From the NCBI RefSeq assembly GCF_001552075.1, contig NZ_BCQM01000001.1, positions 62,001-126,000 of the forward strand: 64,000 nt of DNA. Direction: 5' to 3'. The DNA comes from Arthrobacter luteolus NBRC 107841. GTDB taxonomy: Bacteria > Actinomycetota > Actinomycetes > Actinomycetales > Micrococcaceae. The position numbers and the translations under genes were made by a program. The notes beneath the pieces were generated by a model. The model made no database searches. It was not told the DNA's origin and saw only the letters and a program-made list of their open reading frames with translations. Position 1 is the first letter of the stretch; every line of letters begins with the position of its first letter. Positions 47,320 to 55,908 of the stretch are shown in pieces.

Positions 47320-48969
47320 CTACATCCGTTCCGGAGCGGAGACACCCAGCAGGTCCAGTCCGTTGGCCAGGACCTGGCGGGCTGCGGTGTTCAGCCACAG
47401 CCGGGTGCGGTTGACGTCGGTGATTTCCTCGCCGTTCTGCGGGGCGATCCGGCAGGCGTCGTACCAGCGGTGGTAGGTGCCGGCGATGACTTCCAGGTGG
47501 CGGGCCACACGGTGGGGTTCGCGGAACGTGCTGGCCTGGGCCACGACGCCGGGGTACTGGCCGAGGGCTGCCAGCAGCGCACTTTCGGTGGGGTGCGTGA
47601 GCAGCGCGGCATCGAATGCGGAGTCGTCCACACCGGCTGCCTCCGCGTTGCGGGCCAGGGCGTAGGTCCGGGCATGGGCGTACTGGACGTAGAACACCGG
47701 GTTCTCGTTGCTGCGCTTGGTCAGCAGGTCAAGATCGACGTCGATGTTCGAGTCGGCGGAGAAACGGGCCAGCGTGTAGCGGGCGGCGTCAACCCCCACG
47801 GCGTCGACGAGGTCCTCCAGTGTGACCACGGTGCCGGCGCGCTTGGACATCCGGACCGGTTTGCCGTCCTTGACCAGGTTCACCATCTGGCCGATCAGCA
47901 CCTCGACGCAGGCCGGGTCGTGCCCCAGCGCCGCGGCGGCGGCTTTCAGGCGGGCTACGTACCCGTGGTGGTCCGCTCCCAGCATGTAGATGTTCAGGTC
48001 GAAGCCGCGCTCGCGCTTGTTCTGGATGTACGCGATGTCACCGGCGATGTAGGCAGCGTTGCCGTCCGACTTGATGACCACACGGTCCTTGTCGTCGCCG
48101 AACTCCGTGGAGTTCAGCCACCAGGCGCCGTCCTTCTCATAAAGGTTCTTCGAACCCTTGAGCTGCTCCAGCAGCTTCTCCACGTGGCCGTCCCCGTGGA
48201 GCGAGTCCTCATGGAAGAAGACGTCGAAGTCGACCCCGAAGTTGTGCAGCGATTCCTTGATGTCGCCGAACATCAGGTCAACGCCGATCGCCCGGAACCG
48301 TTCCTGGGCTTCGGGCTCAGGGAGTTCCATGATGGCCGGTTCCACCGCGAGGACGCGCGCCGCGATGTCCTCAATGTAGGCACCGGCATAGCCGTCCTCC
48401 GGGGCAGGCTCACCCTTGGCTGAGGCGAGGAGGGACCGGGCAAACCGGTCGATCTGCGCACCGTGGTCGTTGAAGTAGTACTCGCGGGTGACTTCGGCGC
48501 CCTGGGATTCGAAGACCCGGGCCAGCGCGTCGCCGACGGCGGCCCAGCGGGTTCCGCCGAGGTGGATCGGACCGGTGGGGTTCGCGGAGACGAACTCAAG
48601 GTTGATCCGGGTGCCGGAGAGCGCATCGGAGCGGCCGTAGGCGGGGCCGGCTTCCACGATGGCCTTCGCCAGCTCACCGGCGGCTGCGGCGTCCAGGGTG
48701 ATGTTCAGGAAACCGGGGCCGGCAATATCGACCTTGGCGACGCCGTCGATCTTCCCCAGCCGGGAGGACAGGATTTCCGCGAACTGGCGGGGGTTCATCC
48801 CGGCCTGCTTGGAGAGCTGGAGGGCGATGTTGGTGGCCCAGTCGCCGTGCTCCCGGTTCTTCGGCCGCTCGACACGGACCTCGGCGGGCAGCTCAATGCT
48901 GAAATCACCCTCATCGATGGCGTCTTTGAGGCAGGCAGTTACGGCGGAGGAGAGTTCTTCAGGAGTCAC
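47320..48969 (-). CDS. argS: Arginyl-tRNA synthetase
   Basis: 549 aa class I synthetase. [21 protein letters not shown] contains the HIGH-type HLGG, and [12 protein letters not shown] the KMSKS-type loop; the C-terminal helical domain ends in [16 protein letters not shown], as usual for ArgRS. GTG 48969 is the start: TATGCT ends six bases upstream and no Shine-Dalgarno is present. It leads the argS-lysA-hom-thrC-thrB operon and is divergent from the flavin module. Confidence 0.96.
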   Translation of the reverse strand: MTPEELSSAVTACLKDAIDEGDFSIELPAEVRVERPKNREHGDWATNIALQLSKQAGMNPRQFAEILSSRLGKIDGVAKVDIAGPGFLNITLDAAAAGELAKAIVEAGPAYGRSDALSGTRINLEFVSANPTGPIHLGGTRWAAVGDALARVFESQGAEVTREYYFNDHGAQIDRFARSLLASAKGEPAPEDGYAGAYIEDIAARVLAVEPAIMELPEPEAQERFRAIGVDLMFGDIKESLHNFGVDFDVFFHEDSLHGDGHVEKLLEQLKGSKNLYEKDGAWWLNSTEFGDDKDRVVIKSDGNAAYIAGDIAYIQNKRERGFDLNIYMLGADHHGYVARLKAAAAALGHDPACVEVLIGQMVNLVKDGKPVRMSKRAGTVVTLEDLVDAVGVDAARYTLARFSADSNIDVDLDLLTKRSNENPVFYVQYAHARTYALARNAEAAGVDDSAFDAALLTHPTESALLAALGQYPGVVAQASTFREPHRVARHLEVIAGTYHRWYDACRIAPQNGEEITDVNRTRLWLNTAARQVLANGLDLLGVSAPERM

Positions 48970-48975
48970 CGGTTA

Positions 48976-48981
48976 AGCATA
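48976..48981 (-). promoter_or_regulatory. Leaderless-type -10 element of argS
   Basis: TATGCT on the minus strand, six bases (TAACCG), then the argS GTG at 48969. Confidence 0.5.
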
Positions 48982-49056
48982 GCGGGGACAGGCACTTCGC
49001 CCTTATTCCCCCCGTTTGGATCCCCGCAGGCCTGCTGCCCGCAGGTCCTCCCGGTG

Positions 49057-49077
49057 CCCGGCAGGAAACCTGCCGGG
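49057..49077. promoter_or_regulatory. Inverted repeat upstream of the flavin module
   Basis: CCCGGCAGG (49057-49065), AAA, CCTGCCGGG (49069-49077): a perfect nine-base palindrome around three bases. A second palindrome GCAGGCCTGC lies at 49026-49035. The first sits where a -35 box would be relative to TGTAAT at 49087-49092, so it may be an operator for the plus-strand module. A terminator role is less likely between divergent genes. Confidence 0.4.
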
Positions 49078-49188
49078 TTCATGCGCTGTAATAAAGAGGG
49101 AGACCTTTTCCCGCCCCAGGGTGGCGGAGCAGCCGCCGCGGGTGGCTGGAGGCCCTCAAGACGTTCCGTCAGAGACCAAGGAGAAACC

Positions 49189-49668
49189 GTGAAACCCCAG
49201 GCCAAGAAGCCCATTCTGACCGTCGTTGCCGGGCTAGCACTTCTGGGGAGCGCCGGCTGCGCGCCGGACGGTGCCGCCGACAACACGGCGGGCACGCCGT
49301 CCACCAATCCTGCGTCCTCCCCGGCATCAGCATCCGGCGCGGAGTCCGGCGCTGCAGCTGGAACCGGAGACTACGCGGACGGCGACTACACAGGGACCGG
49401 AACCTACATCCCGCCGTCGAACCAGCAGGAGGAAGTCACTGTCAAAATGACTCTCTCCGGCGGCACAGTTACTGCCCTGGAGGTCACGCCGTCGGGCAAT
49501 AATCCGACGTCGAAGCGTTACCAGGCGGAGTTCACCGACGGCATCCAGGAGCAGGTCGTGGGCAAGCCGCTGGACAGCCTGGATGTCGGCAAGGTTGCCG
49601 GCTCCTCCCTCACCAGCCAGGGTTTCAACAAGGCGCTGGAGATGATCAAGGGTGAGGCAGCCGGCTAG
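49189..49668 (+). CDS. FMN-binding domain lipoprotein
   Basis: 159 aa. GTG start with AAGGAG six bases upstream. Residues 1-24 are a lipoprotein signal peptide ending LLGSAGC (Cys24 lipidation); a 40-residue Ser/Ala/Gly/Thr linker follows, then an FMN_bind-like domain (GTGTYIPPSNQQEEVTVKM onward). The place of the ApbE flavinylation motif DxxSGAT reads GKVAGSSLT (134-142), so Ser140 aligns with the FMN-linked Thr while the motif Asp and Ser are replaced. Anchored outside the membrane, it would carry covalently bound FMN for electron transfer. It is followed at once by apbE (AGGAGG in the stop region). Confidence 0.82.
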   Translation: MKPQAKKPILTVVAGLALLGSAGCAPDGAADNTAGTPSTNPASSPASASGAESGAAAGTGDYADGDYTGTGTYIPPSNQQEEVTVKMTLSGGTVTALEVTPSGNNPTSKRYQAEFTDGIQEQVVGKPLDSLDVGKVAGSSLTSQGFNKALEMIKGEAAG

Positions 49669-49681
49669 GAGGTCTGCGGTC

Positions 49682-50557
49682 ATGGAGTCCTTCGGCTTTG
49701 AAGCGATCGGCACCCAGTGGCACATCACCACCGAGGTGCCGGTGGACGCTGGTACGCGCAGCGAGGTGTTCGCGCTCGTGGAGCACTATGACGCTGCACT
49801 CTCCCGCTTCCGTCCGGACTCCGTGGTCTCCACGCTCGGCCACAGCGGCGGAACTGCGGCCCTCCCCGCTTTTACGGCACCCTTGTTCAGCCTCTTCGAC
49901 AGCCTGGACAGGCTGACGCAGGGCAGGCTGAACCCGCTGGTCGGCGGATCGCTGGAGCAGCTGGGCTACGGCCCCGGCTACCCGCTGCATCCCCTGGGCC
50001 CGCCGGCCGGTGCGCCGGCCTGGACATCCACCGTTTCCTGGCATCGGCAGGGACCACCGGACACCGTGGCGCTGACCCTGGCCCATCCGGCCACCGTGGA
50101 TGTCGGCGCCGCCGGAAAAGGCCAGCTGGTGGATCTCGTCTGGGAGCTGCTCACCGCGCGCGGATATGCTGCCGTAGTGGTTGACGCCGGTTCCGATATG
50201 CGGCATTCCGGTCCGCAGAGCCTCCGGGTTGCCCTGGAGCACCCCTACGATCCGGGAACGGCCATCGGTGTTCTGGATCTCCAGGACGGCGCGCTCTGCG
50301 CCTCGGCGGCCAACCGCCGGAGCTGGGGCGAAGGCCTGCACCATGTCCTCGACGCATCCACGGGGCGGCCTGTGGACGCCGTGGCCGCCACCTGGGTCCT
50401 GGCCGGCGACGCGATGACCGCCGACGGCCTGGCCACCGCACTTTTCCTCACCGATCCCGCCCTGCTCGCAGCCGAGTTCAGTTTCGAGTACGTCCGGATG
50501 TTCTCCGACGGCAGGGCACAGTTTTCCAACGCTATGGCTGGAGTCCTCTTTTCATGA
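49682..50557 (+). CDS. apbE: FAD:protein FMN transferase, ApbE family
   Basis: 291 aa. It transfers FMN from FAD to a Thr or Ser of extracytoplasmic flavoproteins. FEAIGTQWHITT, then VDVGAAGKGQLVDLV (the GAxxKGxxVD FAD site), and CASAANRRSW / MTADGLATALF metal-binding regions are present. ATG 49682 has AGGAGG eight bases upstream; an earlier start would overlap the lipoprotein gene. No signal peptide is visible, so export of the enzyme is unclear. ATGA overlap with the RnfD-FNR gene. Confidence 0.88.
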   Translation: MESFGFEAIGTQWHITTEVPVDAGTRSEVFALVEHYDAALSRFRPDSVVSTLGHSGGTAALPAFTAPLFSLFDSLDRLTQGRLNPLVGGSLEQLGYGPGYPLHPLGPPAGAPAWTSTVSWHRQGPPDTVALTLAHPATVDVGAAGKGQLVDLVWELLTARGYAAVVVDAGSDMRHSGPQSLRVALEHPYDPGTAIGVLDLQDGALCASAANRRSWGEGLHHVLDASTGRPVDAVAATWVLAGDAMTADGLATALFLTDPALLAAEFSFEYVRMFSDGRAQFSNAMAGVLFS

Positions 50558-52071
50558 CCGTATCCCTGAGCCCCCCGACCGCACGGCTGCAGCGCCTGCT
50601 CGGCAAAACAAGCATGTACCGGATGCTTGTGATGCTGCTGCTGGCCATGGCTGCGTGGTCGTTCGTGCTGTCCCTGACCGGCGCACTTTTCTACACGCCG
50701 GCGGAACTGGGTGCAACCCTCGCCACCGCTGTCATCTCGACGCTGGTCGCCAGCCGGGTCATGGGGCTGCTGTTCCGCACGTTTCCGCAGACCGATTCAG
50801 CCTTGATTACCGGGCTGCTGCTGTTTTTCCTCTTCTGGCCAACCACCAGCGGACCCGAGCTCGGCACCATTGCGCTGGCCGCCTTCGCGGCCACGGCATC
50901 AAAGTACCTCCTCGTCTGGCGCCGCCGGCACATCTTCAATCCGGCAGCCCTCGGCGCCGTCGTGATCGGCCTGACCGGGCTCAACCAGCCGGTCTGGTGG
51001 GTCGCTGCGCCGCTGATGCTCGTTGTGGTCCTGCCCGCCGCGTTCCTGGTGCTCTACCGCAGCCGGCTGCTGCCGATGGCGGGAGTCTTTGTCCTCGTCA
51101 CGGTCGGGATCGTGGTGCTGCGCTTCGCTGTCTCCGGTGAACCGGCCCTGGACGGGCTGGCCACCGCCTTCACGTCCTATCCCATTCTGTTCTTCGCCGG
51201 TTTTATGCTCTCGGAACCGCTGACCCTGCCGCCGCTGCGCTGGCAGCGGCTCGCTGAGGCCGCCGTCGTCGCAGTGCTGTTCACCACCCCGCTCTCCGTA
51301 GGACCGGTCTTTATGTCACCGGAGCTGGCCCTGCTGATCGGGAACCTGCTGGCCTTCGCTGTTGGCCAGCGCGGCGGCATCAGCCTGCGCCTGCGCGAAA
51401 CCCGTGACCTGACGCCAACGTCCCGGGAACTCGTGTTCGAGCCGGCGCGTACGCTGCGCTACCGGGCAGGCCAGTATCTGGAGCTGAGCCTTCCGCACCC
51501 GAACCCGGACGGCCGGGGGTTGCGGCGGATCTTCAGCATCACCTCTGATCCTGCCGATGCCCGCACTGTCTCCGTGGCCCTGAGGGTCTCGGAACCCGGC
51601 AGTTCCTTCAAGACGAAACTCCTGCGCCTGAAGCCGGGCGCCCGGATCTCCGCGACGACGGTGGGCGGGGACTTCCAGCTCCCCCGCGACGTGTCGCGGA
51701 AGATCCTCATGGTGGCCTCGGGGATTGGCATCACACCGTTCGTCAGCCAGCTGCGCTCCGGAGCAGCCCGCGGCCGGGACATCGTGCTGGTTTATGCCGC
51801 ATCCTCTCCGCAGGAGCTGGCCTATGCCCGGGAACTCGCGGACCTGGGTGTCCGGGTCTTCGTGTGCACACCGGAGGATCCGCAGCTGCCGGGCTGGACC
51901 TGGCTGGGTTCCGGCCTGCCGGACGCGGACCGGCTCCTGAAAGCCGTGCCGGATGCAGTCGAGCGTTCAGCGTTCGTGGCCGGGTCGCCGTCGGCCGTCT
52001 CATTCGTCCGGGGCGAAGCCCGCAGGGCGGGAATCCGGCGCATCCATACCGACCCGTTCCTGGGCTATTAA
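50554..52071 (+). CDS. RnfD/NqrB-like membrane domain fused to ferredoxin-reductase domain
   Basis: 505 aa. The N-terminal 270 residues hold about eight to nine membrane helices with RnfD/NqrB-like segments KYLLVWRRRHIFNPAALGAV and FMLSEPLTLPP. The C-terminal part is an FNR-like FAD/NAD(P)H module: LRYRAGQYLELSLPHP (FAD), RRIFSITS, VASGIGITPFVSQL (NAD binding) and a TDPFLGY end; there is no 2Fe-2S domain. It could pass electrons from cytosolic NAD(P)H across the membrane to the FMN lipoprotein made two genes upstream. The usual covalent-FMN SGAT of RnfD is not seen. It overlaps apbE by ATGA. Confidence 0.82.
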   Translation: MTVSLSPPTARLQRLLGKTSMYRMLVMLLLAMAAWSFVLSLTGALFYTPAELGATLATAVISTLVASRVMGLLFRTFPQTDSALITGLLLFFLFWPTTSGPELGTIALAAFAATASKYLLVWRRRHIFNPAALGAVVIGLTGLNQPVWWVAAPLMLVVVLPAAFLVLYRSRLLPMAGVFVLVTVGIVVLRFAVSGEPALDGLATAFTSYPILFFAGFMLSEPLTLPPLRWQRLAEAAVVAVLFTTPLSVGPVFMSPELALLIGNLLAFAVGQRGGISLRLRETRDLTPTSRELVFEPARTLRYRAGQYLELSLPHPNPDGRGLRRIFSITSDPADARTVSVALRVSEPGSSFKTKLLRLKPGARISATTVGGDFQLPRDVSRKILMVASGIGITPFVSQLRSGAARGRDIVLVYAASSPQELAYARELADLGVRVFVCTPEDPQLPGWTWLGSGLPDADRLLKAVPDAVERSAFVAGSPSAVSFVRGEARRAGIRRIHTDPFLGY

Positions 52072-52199
52072 GCGGAAGCCTTCGTCCGGGTTTCCGGGCA
52101 CCGCCCCGGACCTGCTAAGCTTCTTTAGTCCCTGCAGGACATACCGGTTTGATGCGAACAACAATCAGTCGAGATTTTGATCGTGGTTTCCGGTGTCCC

Positions 52200-52272
52200 G
52201 CCCTCGTAGCTCAGGGGATAGAGCGGTTGCCTCCGGAGCAACAGGCCGTAGGTTCGAATCCTATCGAGGGCA
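52200..52272 (+). tRNA. tRNA-Arg (anticodon CCG)
   Basis: 73 bases. Acceptor stem GCCCTCG/CGAGGGC, D arm GCTCAGGGGATAGAGC, anticodon stem GTTGC/GCAAC with loop CTCCGGA (anticodon CCG, reads CGG), T arm GTAGG-TTCGAAT-CCTAT, discriminator A. CCA is not encoded. It precedes a strong terminator. Confidence 0.96.
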
Positions 52273-52285
52273 CGCATGTGAAACG

Positions 52286-52328
52286 GCCAGGCCGTGACTT
52301 TCCCAGAAAGTCACGGCCTGGCTTTTTT
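52286..52328 (+). terminator. Rho-independent terminator of tRNA-Arg
   Basis: GCCAGGCCGTGACTTTC (52286-52302), loop CCA, exact complement to 52322, then TTTTTT (52323-52328). A 17-base-pair perfect stem with U-tract, the most canonical terminator in the window. Confidence 0.92.
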
Positions 52329-52455
52329 GTTGCCTTTCCGGCGCCCGGCATCTTCCCGTTCCTGCCGGGAACGCGGACCATGGGAGTCATCGCGGTGCTG
52401 TTTTCCCGCGCCGCATCCAGGCGTCATCCGTTGTTCCCCCCCCCAGGAGGCCCCC

Positions 52456-52872
52456 ATGCCCCGCAGCCGCTCTGCCCTTGCCATCGTTTTCGCCGCTGCC
52501 GCCTTCTCGGCAGTGGCCTGCAGCGGGGACCAGACCCCCGCCGAGAACACACAGTCGGCCTGCGACGCCTACACCGAGTTCTCTGACACCGTCGCCGATG
52601 CCCGCGTTTCCATCGATTCCTCCTCCACCATCGAAGAAATCCAGTCTGAACGGGACACCATCCAGAACGCCTATCAGGACCTGGGGCCGGCGCTTGAATC
52701 GGTCGCCGAGGACCGCCGGACTGCCGTTGAGGACGCCTGGAATAATTTCGACGAGGCTGTCACGAACATTGACGAGTCAATGACGGTCCCCCAGGCTGCG
52801 GCCTCGCTGTCTGATGAAATCGAGCAGATCCACGCGGCCCGGGATGGGCTGGAGTCCGAGCTCGCCTGCTGA
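52456..52872 (+). CDS. Small secreted lipoprotein, helical
   Basis: 138 aa; family not recognised. ATG 52456 has AGGAGG upstream (52445-52450). Residues 1-22 form a signal peptide with lipobox SAVAC; the mature part is acidic and predicted helical (IEEIQSERDTIQNAYQDLG, AVTNIDESMT, SLSDEIEQIHAARDGLESELAC) with Cys at both ends that could form a disulfide. Perhaps a substrate-binding or sensing accessory. It converges on the MacB-type permease gene. Confidence 0.72.
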   Translation: MPRSRSALAIVFAAAAFSAVACSGDQTPAENTQSACDAYTEFSDTVADARVSIDSSSTIEEIQSERDTIQNAYQDLGPALESVAEDRRTAVEDAWNNFDEAVTNIDESMTVPQAAASLSDEIEQIHAARDGLESELAC

Positions 52873-52877
52873 GTGCT

Positions 52878-54086
52878 TTAGTAGCGGATGGCATCAATCA
52901 CCTTGACGCGCACGGCAACCAGCGCGGGGATCAGACCGGCGAGTGTCCCGACGGCGGTGGCCGCGCCGAGCCCCAGCAGGGCCGCTTCGATGGGGAACGG
53001 CGGCAGTTCGGCCACGCCCGAGGCGATCTGCTGCTGAACAATCGGCAGTTTGACGATGGCGATGGCGGCCATAACCCCCACAACGCCGGCGGCGAAGGTG
53101 GCAACCACGGATTCCAGCATCACACCGAAGAAAATCCTGCCGGACGTTGCACCGAAACTTCGCCGGATACCGATCTCCCGCACCCGGTACTTCACGGTCA
53201 CCATGGAGATGTTGAGCAGGCCCACGGCGCCCAGGAGCATCACCATCGCAGCGATCCCGCCCACCACCAGTTCCAGGACGGCATACGGGTCGCCCCACGC
53301 GGCGTAGTCGCTCCGGTAAATGCTGGTCTGCAGGTTGGGGAACTGCGCCGCCAGGTCGGCGGTGATGGCTTCCTGCAGCGGCACCGCCAGTTCCTCGGGG
53401 ACCCACAGCTCCAGCATCGGCGGGGTGCTCATACTGCCGCCGCCGGCCAGACCGAGCCTGTCATACGCCGGCGTCAGCAGGTAAACAGCAGGCAGTTCCT
53501 GCTCCCAGGAGTTTGCCCGGATCCCGGTGATCACGGCGTCCACCGGACCTCCGTTCCAGATCTGGACCACGGGATTCAGGGCCAGGTCCGGGGATCCCAT
53601 CCTGGCGTGGAACGCCTCGTTGACAATGACTGCCGGCGCCAGGCGCTGAGAGTCTGCTTCCGTGAACCAGGTTCCAGCCTGCAGGTTAACCCGGCGCATG
53701 GTGCCGAAATCAGCGTCCACAACAAGGGCGTCTGTCTGCGCTACACCGTCAGGGAACTGGAAGGGAATCTGGGTGGGCAGGAACAAGGACGCATGGTCAA
53801 TGGAGTAGCGCTCTGCAACACCGGCATAGGCGCCCCTCAGCCCGGTGTTGTCCGGGACTGAGCCATCCTTGGAGTACGCGGAAACGCTGAGGGTTGCCGG
53901 GCGCCCGCTCTGTGACTCGGAGCCCTGGGCCATGGCCGCCCGGGCCATGTCCGCCAGCCCCACCACAGCGGTCAGCGCCGCCACGGAGAGCGCAACACCC
54001 ACCAGCGCCAACAGGATCCTGGCCTTGTGGATCCGCAGTTCGGTCCAGGCCTCGACCAGGGTGGCGGTAATTCCGGAGAAGCTCAT
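52878..54086 (-). CDS. MacB/FtsX-type ABC transporter permease
   Basis: 402 aa with four membrane helices: one near the N-terminus (residues about 20-45) and three in the C-terminal third. The large extracytoplasmic domain between helix 1 and 2 and the FtsX block (IGIRRSFGATSGRIFFGVMLESVV) define the MacB/LolC class, which uses ATP to move an outer domain. Substrate unknown. It overlaps the ATPase gene by ATGA at 54083-54086. Confidence 0.88.
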   Translation of the reverse strand: MSFSGITATLVEAWTELRIHKARILLALVGVALSVAALTAVVGLADMARAAMAQGSESQSGRPATLSVSAYSKDGSVPDNTGLRGAYAGVAERYSIDHASLFLPTQIPFQFPDGVAQTDALVVDADFGTMRRVNLQAGTWFTEADSQRLAPAVIVNEAFHARMGSPDLALNPVVQIWNGGPVDAVITGIRANSWEQELPAVYLLTPAYDRLGLAGGGSMSTPPMLELWVPEELAVPLQEAITADLAAQFPNLQTSIYRSDYAAWGDPYAVLELVVGGIAAMVMLLGAVGLLNISMVTVKYRVREIGIRRSFGATSGRIFFGVMLESVVATFAAGVVGVMAAIAIVKLPIVQQQIASGVAELPPFPIEAALLGLGAATAVGTLAGLIPALVAVRVKVIDAIRY

Positions 54087-54859
54087 ACGGACGGCCCCGT
54101 TCCGGCACGCAGGTGCCCGCCGTCCAGCAGGTAGTGCCGGTCTGCGAGCGCAGCTACGCCCGGATCGTGGGTGATCGTGACCAGCGCGGCTCCGGATTCG
54201 GCCACAACGTCTGCCAGAAGCGCCATCACAGCCTGTCCCGTGGCGATGTCCAGTGCCCCGGTGGGTTCGTCAGCGAGGATCAGCGCAGGTCCGCGCACCA
54301 GTGCCCGGGCAATTGCCACCCGTTGCTGCTCGCCGCCGGAGAGCTTTTGCGGTTTGTCGCTGAGCCGGTTGCCCAGGCCCACCTTCCCCAGCATCTCCGC
54401 GGCAATCTTTTCCCGCTGCCAGAAGGAGCGCCCCCGCGCATAAAGCAGCGGCGTCATCACGTTTTCCAGGGCGGTGCGTTCGGCCAGCAGATTGAACTGC
54501 TGGAAAATGAACCCCACCGAGCTCCCCCGTTTAACTGCCCGGGCGTTTCCGCTCATGGACTCGACGGGAAAGCCGCCAAACTCCATCCTGCCGGTGGTGG
54601 GCAGATCCAGCATGCCCAGGATGTTCAGCAGCGTGGACTTGCCGGAACCGGAACGTCCGACGATGGAAACATGGTCGCCGCGGTCGATCCGGAGGTCGAC
54701 GCCGTCCAGGATTGTCAGCTGCGCGCCGTCGGGCAGCTGTACGCTGCGGGTGACTGCTTCCATGGAGACAAGCGCCCCGGCTTCCGGCGCTTCCTGGCCG
54801 TCCCGCCCGGTGTATTCCTGCTGTGCGGGACCGCCGAGGGGCAGCGTCACCCCGCTCAT
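54083..54859 (-). CDS. MacB-type ABC transporter ATP-binding protein
   Basis: 258 aa. Walker A GRSGSGKSTLLN, signature LSGGEQQRVAIARAL, Walker B LILADEPTGALD and switch His THDPGVAALA. About 35 hydrophilic residues precede the domain. It pairs with the permease at 52878-54086 and starts at the end of the adaptor gene (ATGA, 54856-54859), so the whole three-gene set is coupled. Confidence 0.93.
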   Translation of the reverse strand: MSGVTLPLGGPAQQEYTGRDGQEAPEAGALVSMEAVTRSVQLPDGAQLTILDGVDLRIDRGDHVSIVGRSGSGKSTLLNILGMLDLPTTGRMEFGGFPVESMSGNARAVKRGSSVGFIFQQFNLLAERTALENVMTPLLYARGRSFWQREKIAAEMLGKVGLGNRLSDKPQKLSGGEQQRVAIARALVRGPALILADEPTGALDIATGQAVMALLADVVAESGAALVTITHDPGVAALADRHYLLDGGHLRAGTGPSV

Positions 54860-55908
54860 CCGCCCATCACTCCGGGCCCGTACATCATCTGCTGTCCGTC
54901 CTGCGGCGCTTCCGCACCAGGAACAAACAGAAGGATCTCTTCTCCCTCGCTCAGCCCCTCGGCGATCTCCACGGTCTGGCCGTCTGTCAGGCCCAGGACC
55001 ACGGACCGTTCTTCCGAGGCGCCCGGCGCGCTGACTACCCAGACAACACCGTTCTGCACCGCTCCCTGCACCGCCGTCGTCGGTACCGTCACCGCATCCA
55101 GCGACTGGCCGGCGGTGATGGTGATGGCCGCGCCGAGGCCCGCGAAGACCGAGACGTCCGCCGGAACGGAGCAGCTCACGGTGCCAGAGCCCTGCCCGGC
55201 AGCCGGCTGGCCGATGATGGGCTGCGCCTGTGCCTGCGCCTGCGCCTGCGTGGAGATGCCATCCGCTGCCGGAGCCGTCTTCCCCATGGTGACGTCGCTG
55301 CAGGCAAACGGAGCGGGACCTCCGTTGATGGTTACCTCTGCCGTATTCGGCCGGTCCATGATGCGGAACTGCTGGTCCGTGCTCAGGGTGCCCTGAACAG
55401 AGAAAGTGCCCGGGTCGATCGACGCGATTTCCGTGCCGACGCTGACCTGCTGGTTGAGCAGTACCGGAAAACTGGCCAGGGTTCCGGCTGCCGCCGCCGT
55501 GACGTCGATGTACGTGTACCTCGGGGCGGCGGGAACCGGAGCAGATTCCTCCTCCGGCGCAGGCTGCACTGCCGGCTGTTCCTCCACCGGTTTGCGCACC
55601 TGGAAGAGCCTCTCGCCCTTTTCGATCCGCTCTCCCTGCTCAGCATCGATGTAGACGACCACCCCGTCGGCGGTGCTCCGCACCGGTACTGCCGGGTCAG
55701 AAACCACTGATCCCTGGACATCAACGGTGTTGGTGATGCTTCCCCGCGCTGCCTGCACTGTTGCAGTCAGCATCTGGGCGGAGGGAACCTGGGTTTCAGC
55801 CTGGGCGCTGAGCCCGTCGAGGAACGCCAGCTTGAACAAGGCGGCGGCTATAACGGCGAAGACCACCAGCCAAAGAACGGGAAAAACAATGCGTCTGGCA
55901 ACACCCAT
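54856..55908 (-). CDS. HlyD/MacA-like membrane fusion (adaptor) protein
   Basis: 350 aa. One N-terminal membrane helix (residues about 6-27), then a biotinyl-lipoyl-like part (VVSDPAVPVRSTADGVVVYIDAEQGERIEKGERLFQV, PVLLNQQVSVGTEIASID) and a barrel domain. It lacks the long coiled-coil arm. A short QAQAQAQAQ run sits in the middle. ATG 55908 has GGAG upstream; the longer in-frame frame reaches the poxB promoter region. It should work with the MacB-type pair in a Gram-positive envelope, without an outer-membrane channel. Confidence 0.85.
   Translation of the reverse strand: MGVARRIVFPVLWLVVFAVIAAALFKLAFLDGLSAQAETQVPSAQMLTATVQAARGSITNTVDVQGSVVSDPAVPVRSTADGVVVYIDAEQGERIEKGERLFQVRKPVEEQPAVQPAPEEESAPVPAAPRYTYIDVTAAAAGTLASFPVLLNQQVSVGTEIASIDPGTFSVQGTLSTDQQFRIMDRPNTAEVTINGGPAPFACSDVTMGKTAPAADGISTQAQAQAQAQPIIGQPAAGQGSGTVSCSVPADVSVFAGLGAAITITAGQSLDAVTVPTTAVQGAVQNGVVWVVSAPGASEERSVVLGLTDGQTVEIAEGLSEGEEILLFVPGAEAPQDGQQMMYGPGVMGG
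55222..55250 (-). repeat. Hexamer microsatellite inside the adaptor gene
   Basis: About five near-perfect copies of CTGCGC in tandem (one base differs), encoding Ala-Gln repeats. Being six bases long, slippage preserves the frame. Confidence 0.7.

Noticed and set aside
49026-49077. Palindromes upstream of the flavin module as a terminator
   Set aside because: They lie between divergent start sites, where no transcript from either gene ends.
52200-52328. tRNA-Arg as an integration (att) site
   Set aside because: No direct repeat of the tRNA 3' end, integrase or phage-like gene was seen downstream.
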